Assembly: GCF_008386315.1 (NCBI RefSeq)
Contig: NZ_CP043808.1
Coordinates: 1,550,001-1,614,000, forward strand
DNA: 64,000 bases
Reading direction: 5' to 3'
DNA from: Serinicoccus marinus DSM 15273
Lineage (GTDB): Bacteria; Actinomycetota; Actinomycetes; Actinomycetales; Dermatophilaceae
Shown here in pieces: positions 1 through 9,189 of this stretch. The notes under the pieces were generated by a model. That model was not told where the DNA came from, ran no database searches, and saw only the letters and a list, made by a program, of their open reading frames with translations. Position 1 is the first letter of the stretch, and each line of letters begins with the position of its first letter. The position numbers and the translations under genes are program-made.

Positions 1-610
1 GGGCGACCCACAGGGCGATGCCCTGGACGGCCGCGACGGTCCGTCGCGCCAGGCTCGGGGTCAGCTCTCCCCGCAGGGCCGGCCGCACCCAGGAGGCGAG
101 CACGAAGAGGTAGCGCATGGCGCCGATCGCCACGACCCACCAGCCCAGCGTCACGGCCGCCAGCACCGACAGCACGAGGAGCAGGGCCGCGTCGGACTCC
201 ATGTCCAGCCGAGCCCCGGCCGCGCTCGCGGTCCCGGTCGCGCGGGCGAGCCACCCGTCGACCGCGTCCAGCAGCAGCGCGGCGCCGACGACCAGGGCGA
301 CGGCCCAGGTGCGGGCCGGCAGCTGGCCGGCGAGGACGAGCACGGTCGCGGTCCCGACCACACCCGTCAGCGCGACCCGGGCGAGGGTGACCACGTCCGG
401 CGGGCTCACCGCCGCGGGACGACGCCGCACCAGCGCCCCGGTGGCCACGACCGGCACCACCAGGCCGGCGGCCACCGCGAGCACCCCCACACCGACACCG
501 GGCCCCACCCGGGTGACCACCCCCACGCACAGGGCCAGGGGGAGGAGGACGACGGCCGAGCCGACCACCCCGCCGCCGCGGAGCCGCGTGGCGGGCGCCT
601 GCGCCGACAT
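1..610 (-). CDS. CDP-alcohol phosphatidyltransferase family membrane protein (3' end outside window)
   Basis: This gene reads leftwards off the window; 203 codons are visible. The signature of CDP-alcohol phosphotransferases, D-x2-DG-x2-AR-x8-G-x3-D-x3-D, is present without a deviation at about residues 115-140 (DAVDGWLAR ... GARLDMESD). The Asp residues of this motif bind the metal and the CDP substrate in the family. Hydrophobic segments lie at residues 15-60 and 76-115 and again after the motif, as expected for an integral membrane enzyme. The ATG overlaps the TGA of the ribA-ribD fusion gene (TGATG), so the two are translationally coupled. The family makes phospholipids, but the alcohol acceptor cannot be read from the sequence. 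It is not at the usual pgsA position next to thrS-HIT. Confidence 0.85.
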   Translation of the reverse strand, partial: MSAQAPATRLRGGGVVGSAVVLLPLALCVGVVTRVGPGVGVGVLAVAAGLVVPVVATGALVRRRPAAVSPPDVVTLARVALTGVVGTATVLVLAGQLPARTWAVALVVGAALLLDAVDGWLARATGTASAAGARLDMESDAALLLVLSVLAAVTLGWWVVAIGAMRYLFVLASWVRPALRGELTPSLARRTVAAVQGIALWVA

Positions 611-2001
611 CAGCTGGCGTCCGGGACGTCGGCGGCCAGCGCCGAGGGCACGGCGCCCCGGCGCCGCAGGTCCAGCTCGGTGACCATGTCGTCGCCGAGC
701 TGGTAGCGGCGCGCGGGCGGGCGCAGGGCGTCCGAGAGCAGGTCCTCGCCGGCGACGCGCAGCCCCGGTACGCCGTCCCCGATGAGCACGGGTGCGGTGG
801 TGAGGTAGAGCCGGTCCACGGTTCCGGCCCGGACGAAGGCCGACACCAGCCGCCCACCACCCTCGACGAGCACCCGGTGGAGACCGCGCGAGGCGAGCAG
901 GTCGAGCACGGCTCGGGGCTCCATCGGCCCGTCGTCGGGCCAGCGGAGCACCTCGACGTGCTCACCCACCGGGCCGAGGGGGGTGTCGCCCCCGAGGACC
1001 CACAGCGTCGGCGCCGCGCCGTCGGTGAGCACCGAGGCGTCGGCCGGGGTCACGCCGCGCGGGTCCAGCACGACGCGGACGGGGTTCGACCCGCGCACCG
1101 CTCGGACCGTGAGGCGGGGGTCGTCGCAGGCCACGGTGGCCGCGCCCACGACGACCGCGTCCACGAGGGCGCGCAGCCGGTGGAGGTGCTCCCGGTCCTG
1201 CTCGCCGGTGACGAACGCGGCGTCGCCGGTGCGGCTGGCGATGAAGCCGTCGAGGCTCTGGCCGAGCTGGGCCAGGACGAGGGGGCCGCCGGCCCGGTTG
1301 AGGTGGCCGTAGCGGTGTCCGAGCTCACCGGACGCCGGGATCCGCCCGGCGAGCAGCTGCTCCCACTCGTCCTGGTCCGCCTCGTCGTGCCCCATCCGCG
1401 TCCGCTTGGTGGCCAGGTAGAAGGCGTTCTCCTCGCGGTCCGGGACGACGAGCGGCACCCGCTCCACGACCTCGATCCCGAGAGCGCTGAGCGCCAGCTC
1501 CTTGGCCGGGTTGGACGACAGCAGCCGGACGCGTCGCATCCCGAGGTCGAGCAGCATCGCGGCGCAGTGGTCGTAGGTGCGGGCGTCCGCGGGGTGCCCG
1601 AGGGCGAGGTTGGCGTCGACGGTGTCGACCCCCCGGTCCTGGAGGGCGTAGGCCCGCAGCTTCTCGCCGAGGCCGATCGCCCGGCCCTCGTGCCCGCGGG
1701 CGTAGACGACGGCGCCCCGGCCGGTTCGGGCGAGGAGGTGCAGCGCCTGCTGGAGCTGCTCGCCGCAGTCGCAGCGGCGGGACCCGAGGGCGTCCCCGGT
1801 GAGGCACTCGGAGTGCACCCGCACGAGGGGCGGCGGGAGGTCCGGGCCGTCGTCGTCGGTGACCCCGAGGCTGAGGACGACGTGGTCCATCCCCGTGTCG
1901 TCGCGGTATGCCGTCATCCGGAAGGTCGCGTGGTCGGTCGGGAGCCGGGTGTCAGCCACCCGTTCGACCCGCCGCGGTGCCGTTCTCGCCTGCTCAGCCA
2001 T
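610..2001 (-). CDS. Bifunctional GTP cyclohydrolase II / RibD-type pyrimidine reductase fusion
   Basis: The 463-residue product joins two riboflavin-pathway domains. Residues about 1-205 match GTP cyclohydrolase II: the zinc ligands C66, C77 and C79 keep the C-x10-C-x-C spacing, followed by RGHEGRAIGLGEKLRAYALQ and the ALGIEVVERVP segment. Residues about 235-460 match the RibD C-terminal reductase (LAQLGQSLDGFIA, VVGAATV..DDPRLTVR, VEGGGRLVSAFV). The DHBP synthase (RibB) domain that usually precedes RibA in actinobacterial riboflavin operons is absent, as is the RibD deaminase domain. Together the two domains could make and reduce the pyrimidine intermediate, but without the deaminase between them the exact product is unclear. 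Start ATG at 2001 follows GGAGG, and CATAAT lies just upstream. It is coupled to the downstream phosphatidyltransferase gene. Confidence 0.85.
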   Translation of the reverse strand: MAEQARTAPRRVERVADTRLPTDHATFRMTAYRDDTGMDHVVLSLGVTDDDGPDLPPPLVRVHSECLTGDALGSRRCDCGEQLQQALHLLARTGRGAVVYARGHEGRAIGLGEKLRAYALQDRGVDTVDANLALGHPADARTYDHCAAMLLDLGMRRVRLLSSNPAKELALSALGIEVVERVPLVVPDREENAFYLATKRTRMGHDEADQDEWEQLLAGRIPASGELGHRYGHLNRAGGPLVLAQLGQSLDGFIASRTGDAAFVTGEQDREHLHRLRALVDAVVVGAATVACDDPRLTVRAVRGSNPVRVVLDPRGVTPADASVLTDGAAPTLWVLGGDTPLGPVGEHVEVLRWPDDGPMEPRAVLDLLASRGLHRVLVEGGGRLVSAFVRAGTVDRLYLTTAPVLIGDGVPGLRVAGEDLLSDALRPPARRYQLGDDMVTELDLRRRGAVPSALAADVPDAS

Positions 2002-2085
2002 CCTCCACATTATGGTCGTGACCGGCGATCTTCTCCTGCGGAGAGGCGATCCGCGTGTCGACGATGAGTGCTGGAGGTGAGACAG

Positions 2086-2669
2086 GTGACAGGCTGGGTC
2101 CGTCGGACCTCCGAGGGTCGGAGCCGCAGGGAGCCTGCGCCGGTGGCGGTCACCGACGAGGTCGAGTCGCTCGCGGGCAGGGCCGTGGGCGGGGTGTCCG
2201 ACGCCTGGGCGGTGCTCGGCGTGCGCCTCGTCCGGCGGCTGTGGGTCCCCTGCCTCGTCCTCGGGGTGGCGTGGGTGGTGTGGACCGGGACCACGCAGGA
2301 CGTGAGCGAGCTGCGCCTCGCCACGGTGCAGGAGATCGTGGGGGCGCTGCTGAGCCCGTTCGTGGGGTGGTCCTGGCCCTGGGCCTGCGGGTGGCCTCGA
2401 CGGTGCTGGGGGTGGTCGCGGCCCTGCCCGTCGTCCGCACGGACCTGCGACGCGCGCGTCGCCGGATGGCCACGGGGGTGGTGCACGTCGTCTCGGTGGC
2501 CATCGGGCTGCGCTGGCTGCGGACGACGACCGCCGCGCGGGACGTGGCGCTGTCGCGACTGCGTCCCCCGGTCGCCCGCACGATGCTCCTCCTCGACCGG
2601 GTCGAGACCGCCCTGGTCCCGGTCGCCGTGCTGGTCCTGCTGGTGGTCGTCGCTGTGGCGTCCGGCTGA
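2086..2669 (+). CDS. Small membrane protein of unknown function, frameshifted
   Basis: About 194 residues with hydrophobic segments near the middle (VPCLVLGVAWVVW), at VVLALGLRVASTVLGVVAAL and at the C-terminus (ALVPVAVLVLLVVVAVA). I recognise no family. The reading frame breaks at about 2360, where a GGGG run before TGGTCCTGG appears one G short; restoring it gives a continuous frame (584 nt plus 1 = 585). The start is taken as GTG 2086 because GGAGGTGA ends 7 nt before it; ATG 2064 and GTG 2068 are alternatives. The gene is divergent from the ribA-ribD fusion and convergent with the HAD gene, the two stops being about 10 nt apart. Confidence 0.5.
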
Positions 2670-2678
2670 ACGCCCGTC

Positions 2679-3354
2679 CTACCGCGGGGACACGAGGGCG
2701 TCGACCCCGTCCACCGCACCCGCCGCGCCGGCGGCGAGCAGCTCGTGGCGTCGGCCCTCCTCCTCGGCCACCCCGACGACGGCCACGCCCGCCGCACGGC
2801 CCGCCTGCACGTCGGTCACCGAGTCCCCCAGGAACACCGACTCCTCGGGGCGATCCGGTCAGCCCCAGCGCCCGCACCAGGAGGTCCGGCCGCGGCTTGA
2901 GGTCGGCCACCTGCCCCGCCGACCGGCCCACGACATGCAGGCGCGCGGTGACGCCGTGGCGGGCGCGGTCCAGCACGCCCGCCACGACGGCGGGGGTGTT
3001 GTTGGTGACCACGGCGACGGAGGCACCTCGACCCAGGGTGTGCTCGACGAGAGCCACCGCCCCGGTCCGGGCAGACACCCGGGCGGCGGCCTCCAGCTCG
3101 AGCTCGGTGACGAGGGCCTCGAGGGGCTCCAGCAGCCGGGGCGAGTGGTCGCCGACCAGCCTCAGGCACTGCACGTGGTCCGCCTCGCCCTCGAGCCGCT
3201 GCGCCAGCTCGGGCCCGCCGAGCCTGCGTGCCTCCGCCCGCAGCCGGTCGCCCAGCTCGGCCCACCGGGCCCCGGGGAAGAGTCGGGCGAGGGGCCCGTC
3301 GAAGTCGACGAGCAGGGTCCGGGCGTCCTCGACGAGGCGGCGGGCGGTCTCCAC
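2679..3354 (-). CDS. HAD-superfamily hydrolase, frameshifted
   Basis: A haloacid-dehalogenase-type phosphatase of about 225 residues. Motif I is LLVDFDGPL near residue 14-22, motif II is AVVTNN, the conserved Lys appears in LKPRPDLL, and motif IV is FLGDSVTDVQAG. The last motif lies in a different frame from the first part, with the break at about 2845-2855. Two missing bases there (reading TGIAPEESVFLGDS) restore one frame and give a length divisible by three. HAD enzymes of this type hydrolyse small phosphate esters; the substrate is not evident. The start is GTG 3354. It is divergent from the MFS gene. Confidence 0.7.
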
Positions 3355-3446
3355 CGACCGAGCCTACCCAGGGCCCGGTCACCGACCGGCCCGGGCGGGG
3401 TCGCCCGCACACCGGTCGACACCGCCCCGGGCGGTGCCCCCGCTGC

Positions 3447-3452
3447 TACCGT
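3447..3452 (+). promoter_or_regulatory. -10 box (TACCGT) of the MFS gene, leaderless-type spacing
   Basis: TACCGT ends 6 nt before the GTG at 3459, the distance at which transcription would begin on the start codon. No ribosome-binding site intervenes. This matches other genes of the window (see findings). Confidence 0.45.
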
Positions 3453-3458
3453 CGTCGG

Positions 3459-4634
3459 GTGGCTGCGGCGCCAGGGGACGGCCCGCCGTCGGGTGCTCGC
3501 CTCCTGACGGGGCCCTTCCTCGCCCTGGTCCTCGCCGAGCTGGCGTACTTCGTGGGCATCGGCGCGCTCATCCCCCTCGTCCCGGTCTACGCGGCCGACC
3601 GTCTGGGGGCCGGCCCCCTCGTGGTGGGCCTCACGGTCGCCACCTTCAGCCTCACCGCGCTGGTGCTGCGACCGGCCGCCGGCCGGGTGGTGGACCGGTG
3701 GGGACCCCGGCGTCCCTTCGTCGGGGCCTCGCTGCTCCTGGCGGTCGTGCTGGTCGCGCACACCCAGGCCGGCAGCGTGCCCGTGCTGCTGCTGCTCCGC
3801 GCGCTCACCGGGGTCGCCGAGGCGGTCGTCTTCGTCGCCGGCATGGCGGCCCTGCTCCACGTCGCGCCGCCGCGGCGCCGCGGTGAGGCGCTCAGCTACA
3901 GCTCGCTGTCGCTCTTCGTCGGCATCGCGCTGGGCCCCGCGCTCGGTGAGCGGCTGGTGGATCTCGGCGGCTACCGCACCGCCTGGCTCGGCGTCGCCGC
4001 CCTGGGCGTGCTGGCCGCCGCCGTCGGCACGGCGCTGCCGGGCGCTCGGCCGGGGGAGCCGCCGGACGGCGCCGCGCCGCTCTTCCCCCGCGCGGTGCGG
4101 CTGCCCGGGCTGGCGTTCGTGGTCGGGGTGGTGGGGTCGGCGGGATTTCTCGCCTTCGCGGCCCTGCGCGCCCGGGAGGTCGGTCTCGACGGGGCCGCGT
4201 GGCCGCTGGCGCTCTACGGCGGCGTCGTCGTGGCCGGCCGCCTGCTCCTGGCCCGCCTCACCGACCGGTATGCCGCGACGCGGCTCTCCGCGGCCGCCCT
4301 GGTCCTCAGCGGGGCGGGGCTCGTGCTGCTCGGCCTCGCGGGAGGCGCGGGGGCCTTCGGTGCCGGGACCGTCGTGCTGGCCCTCGGGGCCGTCCTGCTC
4401 ACCCCGGCCTTCTTCCGGCTGCTCACCGAGCGCCTTCCCGCCGGGCGGCCCGGTGCGGTCGGCGCGACCTTCGGGGTGCTCGTGGACCTCGGGCTGGGCG
4501 CCGGCCCGGTGGTCCTCGGTCTGCTGGCCCAGGGCCTGGGACTGCGCGGCGCGTTCGCGGTGCTCGGGGCCGGTGCACTCCTCGGCGTCCTGCTCCTGAC
4601 CGGCGGCGGGCGAGGCACGATCGCCGCGAGGTGA
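3459..4634 (+). CDS. MFS family transporter
   Basis: A 391-residue polytopic membrane protein with roughly 12 hydrophobic segments. The loop after the second segment carries the MFS motif A variant GRVVDRWGPRRPF, and a later cytoplasmic loop has ARLTDRYAATR, the equivalent in the second half. The layout resembles drug or sugar efflux carriers of the major facilitator superfamily; the substrate cannot be read. The first residues VAAAPGDGPP start at GTG 3459 directly behind a -10 box, so the longer upstream reading frame is rejected. The gene is single, with the divergent HAD gene on one side and the strongly regulated secreted-protein gene downstream. Confidence 0.8.
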   Translation: MAAAPGDGPPSGARLLTGPFLALVLAELAYFVGIGALIPLVPVYAADRLGAGPLVVGLTVATFSLTALVLRPAAGRVVDRWGPRRPFVGASLLLAVVLVAHTQAGSVPVLLLLRALTGVAEAVVFVAGMAALLHVAPPRRRGEALSYSSLSLFVGIALGPALGERLVDLGGYRTAWLGVAALGVLAAAVGTALPGARPGEPPDGAAPLFPRAVRLPGLAFVVGVVGSAGFLAFAALRAREVGLDGAAWPLALYGGVVVAGRLLLARLTDRYAATRLSAAALVLSGAGLVLLGLAGGAGAFGAGTVVLALGAVLLTPAFFRLLTERLPAGRPGAVGATFGVLVDLGLGAGPVVLGLLAQGLGLRGAFAVLGAGALLGVLLLTGGGRGTIAAR

Positions 4635-4682
4635 CCGGCGCGAGGGCCTGACGGGCCTCCGGACGTAAATTCACGCAAACCC

Positions 4683-4742
4683 TTGTACGGCCCCGTCGCG
4701 GTGACCTATACCTGTCACGGCACGGCAACGCAAACGTTTACG
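4683..4742 (+). promoter_or_regulatory. Promoter plus LacI-type operator of the secreted dehydrogenase/LamG gene
   Basis: TTGTAC (4683-4688) and CTATAC/TATACC (4706-4712) form a -35/-10 pair with 17-18 bp spacing. Downstream of the expected start point lies CGCAAACGTTTACG (4729-4742), a near-perfect palindrome centred on a CpG, the classic LacI/GalR operator shape. The same word occurs as TGCAAACGTTTGCG at 11316-11329 between lacI and the transporter operon. A partial copy, ACGCAAACC, sits at about 4673-4681. An operator just after the start point would act as a roadblock. Confidence 0.7.
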
Positions 4743-4759
4743 CACCTTGAGGAGAGACA

Positions 4760-7700
4760 ATGACGTCACGGCTCCGACCACTCCGGTCCCGGAGATGGAC
4801 AGCCCTCACGCTCGCGACGACGGTCGGTGTCACCGGCCTCGCACCTGCCGCCCTGGCGGTCCAGCCGGCCACGCAGGAGGCCGGAGGGACGGACCAGCAG
4901 GCGGCGGACTTCACCGCCCTGCTCGACTTCGAGACCTACACCCCCGGCCCGCTCGACGGCCAGGACGGCTGGGTGGGCTCGGCGGCCGCCTCGGTGGTGC
5001 AGGACCCGCTCAACCAGAACAACTTCGTCGGCCGGCTCAACGGACCCGGCGAGAAGACCTACCGGGAGATCCCGCCCATCGAGGAGGGTGACACCGGCAC
5101 GCTGTTCTTCCGGTTCCTGCGCACGGAGACGGTCGACACCTCCTTCGGGATCACCGACGTCGACGTGCCCGGCACCTACACCGACAGCCGGGCCTACGTG
5201 AACAACCAGAACGACGACATCCTGCGCGCCCGCGACGGAGGGGCGTTCGAGTCCGTCGGCATCTGGGGCAAGGACTCCTGGCAGTGCGTGTGGATCGTCG
5301 CCGACAACGACGCCGACGAGGTCGCCGTCTACAGCCAGGGCGGCCCCTACGAGGAGCAGACCCGCCTGCCCGACGGCGCCGAGGAGCAGTTCGACTTCCG
5401 CGCGCCGGTCTCCGGGGCCCTGGACCGGTTCTTCTGGATCAACGGCTCGCGCAGCCCGGGTGACCTCTACCTCGACGACGTGGGCATCGACACCGCGGGG
5501 GAGAACCTCGCCATCCCGAGCGGCAACCCCGCCGACTGCGAGGCCGGGGAGGTCCCCGAGCAGCCGCTGCTGAACCCGCTGCCCGACCCCGAGCCCTCCG
5601 TCCTCGGCATCGAGGTGGAGGAGCTCGTCCAGCTCCCGGAGTCCTCGACGACCCCGGCGGCCAGCGACCAGCGGCTCATCCGGCACAACCGCATCACGCA
5701 CCTGGACGAGGTGCCGGACGGCTCCGGCCGGCTGGCGATCCCGGACATGAACGAGATGCTCTACATGGTGGACAAGGAGACGGGGGACTACACCCCCTAC
5801 CTCAACGTCCGCGACCAGTTCGTCGACAACTTCCACAACCACGCGGGGCTCGGCACCGGCTTCGGTTTCGTCGAGCACCACCCGGAGTATGCCGAGAACG
5901 GCATCTTCTACACCGTGCACACCGAGGCGGGCAGCGCGCTCACCGAGGACGAGCCGGACTTCCCCGCCTTCGGGGGTACCGGCTACCACAGCGTCGTCAC
6001 CGAGTGGACCGCCGACGACCCCGCGGCCGAGGTCTTCTCCGGCACGAGCCGCGAGCTGATGCGGGTGCCGTTCGCGGGCCGCGTGCACACCCTGCAGCAG
6101 ATCGCCTTCAACCCGACCGTGAGCCCCGGCGACCCCGACTACGGGATGCTCTACATCCTCTCCGGGGACGGCGGCAACGGCGTCGGCAACGACAACCCGC
6201 AGGACCTGGCGACGCCGCACGGCAAGATCTTCCGGATCGACCCGATGGGTGACGACAGCAGCAACGGGCAGTACGGCATACCCGCCGACAACCCGTTCGT
6301 GGACACCGAGGGAGCCCTCGGCGAGATCTACGCCGTGGGCCTGCGCGACCCGCACCGCATCAGCTGGGACCCCGAGGGCGAGAACACGATGTACCTCGGG
6401 CACATCGGCGAGTGGCAGGTCGAGTCGGTGTATGCCGTCGAGCCGGGCGACAACTTCGGCTGGTCCGACCGCGAGGGACCGTTCGTGGCGCAGAACCGGC
6501 AGATCTTCCCGCTGCCCGAGGACGACGCCGAGCAGTTCGACTTCACCTACCCGGTGGCGGCCTACGACCACAACCGCGACCCCGGGCAGACCGGTGACGC
6601 GGGCGTGGCGCTGAACGGCGGCTTCGTCTACCGCGGCGAGATCGAGGAGCTGCAGGGCAGGTACCTCTTCACGGACCTGGTCCGGGGCTGGGTGCTCGCC
6701 ACCGAGGAGGACGAGATGGTCCGGAACGACGGGGACCCCGAGGACCTCGCCGAGATCGAGCAGCTCACGGTCTTCGCCGACGGCGAGGAGACCACCTTCG
6801 CCGAGCTCGTCGGTGACAGCCGGGTCGACCTCCGGTTCGGCTCGGACGCCGACGGCGAGCTCTACCTCGTCTCCAAGGCCGACGGCCGGGTCTGGGAGGT
6901 GACCGGCGCCCGTGAGGACGTCGTGTCCTCGCCCTACGTCCTGGAGGACCTCGCCGCGGACGTCGTGGCCCGCTACGACTTCGACCACCCGGTCGAGGGC
7001 GACGCCACGAAGGAGGCCGATCAGGGCCTGTCCGGCACCGACATCGACCTCGTCAACGGCGGCGTGGAGATGCGGGTCGCGGACGCGGCATACCCCGGTG
7101 CGGGTGAGGCGCTGCAGACGCAGCAGCTGAGCCCTGACCAGGCGTCCAACGACGACTGGAAGGCCGGCGTCTACGACGCCGACGGCGTCCGGAGCCTGTC
7201 CCGCTTCGCCGGGGCCGAGGAGACCACGGTCATGGGCTGGTTCAAGCCCACGGGTGAGCTGCCGGCACCGAACACCAACACCACCGACCCGGACGACCGC
7301 TACAACGCGATCGGCCTGGCGGGCGTGCTCTCGGGCGACTCCGACGGGCACGGCGTGCGCGCGCTGCTGGAGGTCATCGACGTGGGCGGCGAGCAGAAGC
7401 TCGTGGCCCTCGGCCGCCGGGTCGACGGGGCGAGCTCGTGGACCTACGCCGCCGACCTGCCCTGGGACGAGATCCTCGAGCAGGGCGAGTGGGTCCACCT
7501 CGCGGCGACCTTCGACTTCGTCGAGGGCGAGATGGCGCTCTACATGAACGGCGAGCCGCTCGAGGGCGACTACACCGCGGCCAACCGCTGGGGCTCGGGT
7601 GCCACGTCCGACACCGACCCCGCCGGCATCAAGATCGGTGGCAGCTTCCCCCAGGACACGCAGGAGCGGAACCCCTGCGACTGCCGGATGGACGACCTGA

Positions 7701-9015
7701 TGTTCCTCGACGCGGTGCCGACCGCGGAGCAGATGGCCGCGCAGTACGCGTTGTTCGAGGTCCCGGAGGAGCAGCCGGTGTTCGACCCGGGCTGCACCCC
7801 CGGCGACACGGTGGTCACCGATGTCATGGACGCCTCGAGCTGGGCGCCGCGGACCCCGGAGAAGTGGGAGTTCCCGGTGACGCGGTGGTGCTGGCCGAGG
7901 CCGGTGACAACCCGAACGACGGCATCCGCCGGCCGTTCGAGTACGCCGTGTCACCGAGGGCCCCGAGCTGGGCTCCCTGGTGATGGACGCGCAGGTGCGC
8001 CTGGACGAGCCGGTGTCGGTGAACAACCGCGACGTCATCCTCGTCTTCGGCTACCAGTCGGACACGGAGTACTACTACGCGCACCTGTCGCAGGACAACA
8101 CCATCTACGCGCACAACGGCATCTTCAAGGTGGACGGCGCCGACCGGGAGCGGATCGACGACCAGTGGGACGGCACCATCGGTGCCCCGCCCGCGGTCAC
8201 CGACGACGCCTGGCACGACGTGCGCCTGGTGCACTGCGCGGACACCGGTCGGATCGCGGTCTACCTCGACGGTCTGGGCACCCCCCTGCTGACCGCCACG
8301 GACGACACCTTCGGCTCCGGTCGGGTCGGCTTCGGCTCCTTCGACAACGTGGGCCGGATCCGCGGCGTCACCGTCACCGGTGACAGCGCCGAGGTCCCGG
8401 TGGTGCAGCCGAGCGTCACCATCACCGGTGGCGGCGGAGAGGTCGCGACGATCAGCCCGTCGAGGTGACGGGCGAGGCGACCCCGGGCAGCACCGGGTGG
8501 CGCGAGGGCAAGAAGTCGGTGTATGCCGAGCTCCAGGACGCCGAGGGCCGCAAGGTCGTCGGGTGCGAGGTACCCGTCACCGACGGCACCTTCGCCACCT
8601 CGTTCGACGTCTCCGGGTTCGCCCCCGGCGACTACACGATCAAGGTGTCGGTCCGGTCCCAGGGGCACGGCAACGCCTCGGACACGGCGGCGCTGACGCT
8701 GGTGGCGCCGGCTGCTCCACCGACGAGGTGGACCTGCGGGTGTCCGTGCGGGCCCAGTGCTCCAACAAGACGGCCGTGGTCGCGGTGCACGTCGTCAACG
8801 AGGACGGTCACCGGGTGGACGTCCGGGCCACCACCGCCTCTGGCGACAAGAAGTGGACCAACGTCAAGGACGGCAAGGCCGTCTACCACGTGTTCCGCTC
8901 GGGCGAGGGTGCCGTCGAGGCGGGCAGCGTCACCGTGGCGGGCTACGCCTGGTACGACGGCGAGGGCCACTACGAGCGCTACGAGCTCGACCACGAGGCG
9001 GTGAGCTGCTCCTGA
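4760..9015 (+). CDS. Large secreted multidomain protein: jelly-roll / PQQ-type sugar dehydrogenase propeller / LamG / DUF1080-like / C-terminal module; four frameshifts
   Basis: About 1,419 residues once the frame is mended. A signal peptide (RSRRWTALTLATTVGVTG ... AALAV) opens the protein after ATG 4760, with GAGGAG upstream. Residues about 45-250 form a lectin-like region (LLDFETYTPG). About 280-720 resemble the soluble aldose dehydrogenase (GSDH, PQQ-dependent) beta-propeller: HNHAGLGTGFGFVEHHPEY, LYILSGDGGNG, GLRDPHRISWDPEG and GDNFGWSDREG. Then comes a LamG-type concanavalin fold with WVHLAATFDF, a second concanavalin-like domain (YYYAHLSQDN), and a C-terminal module ending in Cys. The frame breaks at about 7873, 7950, 8460 and 8711; each is repaired by one added base, and 4,256 plus 4 is divisible by three. 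Location outside the cell and action on a sugar or polysaccharide are inferred; PQQ binding was not verified residue by residue. The operator in front links it to the LacI gene at 10127. Confidence 0.75.
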
Positions 9016-9039
9016 GCCGGTCCTGATCCCCTGACGATG

Positions 9040-9078
9040 CCCCTCGGTGGTGGTGCTCCGCCCACCACCACCGGGGGG
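9040..9078 (+). terminator. Rho-independent-type hairpin after the secreted protein gene
   Basis: CGGTGGTGGT pairs with ACCACCACCG, extended by outer C/G tracts, across a short loop. It lies about 25 nt after the stop codon at 9015. No T tract follows, as is usual in high-GC actinobacteria. Confidence 0.6.
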
Positions 9079-9153
9079 CCTCACCCGTGCCCGCCGGGCG
9101 GGGCTCCCGTCCGGGTGGCTCGAGAGACCGCCCCGAGCAGGGAGGATGGGGAG

Positions 9154-9189
9154 ATGACTGATCACGCCGACCAGGCCCGCACCCGATGA
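9154..9189 (+). CDS. 11-codon upstream reading frame coupled to the FNT gene
   Basis: ATG 9154 follows GGAGGATGGGGAG, the best Shine-Dalgarno sequence in this gap, and encodes MTDHADQARTR before TGA 9187-9189. That stop overlaps the ATG of the formate/nitrite-type channel gene (ATGA). The channel's own ATG has no ribosome-binding site, so the mini-ORF may serve as a translational leader. It could also be chance, or the real N-terminus if a base is missing. Confidence 0.3.
   Translation: MTDHADQARTR

Noticed and set aside
610..3354. A single 914-residue minus-strand reading frame covering HAD, an intergenic region and RibA-RibD
   Set aside because: It joins an in-frame HAD N-terminus to Arg/Gly/Pro-rich noise and then RibA. 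RibA has its own ATG at 2001 with GGAGG, and the true HAD C-terminus lies in another frame, so this is not a fusion protein.
4766..8038. 1,090-residue minus-strand open frame opposite the secreted protein gene
   Set aside because: Its Val/Asp/Leu/Arg-rich composition is the usual mirror of a GC-rich coding strand. The plus strand has a signal peptide and recognisable domains.
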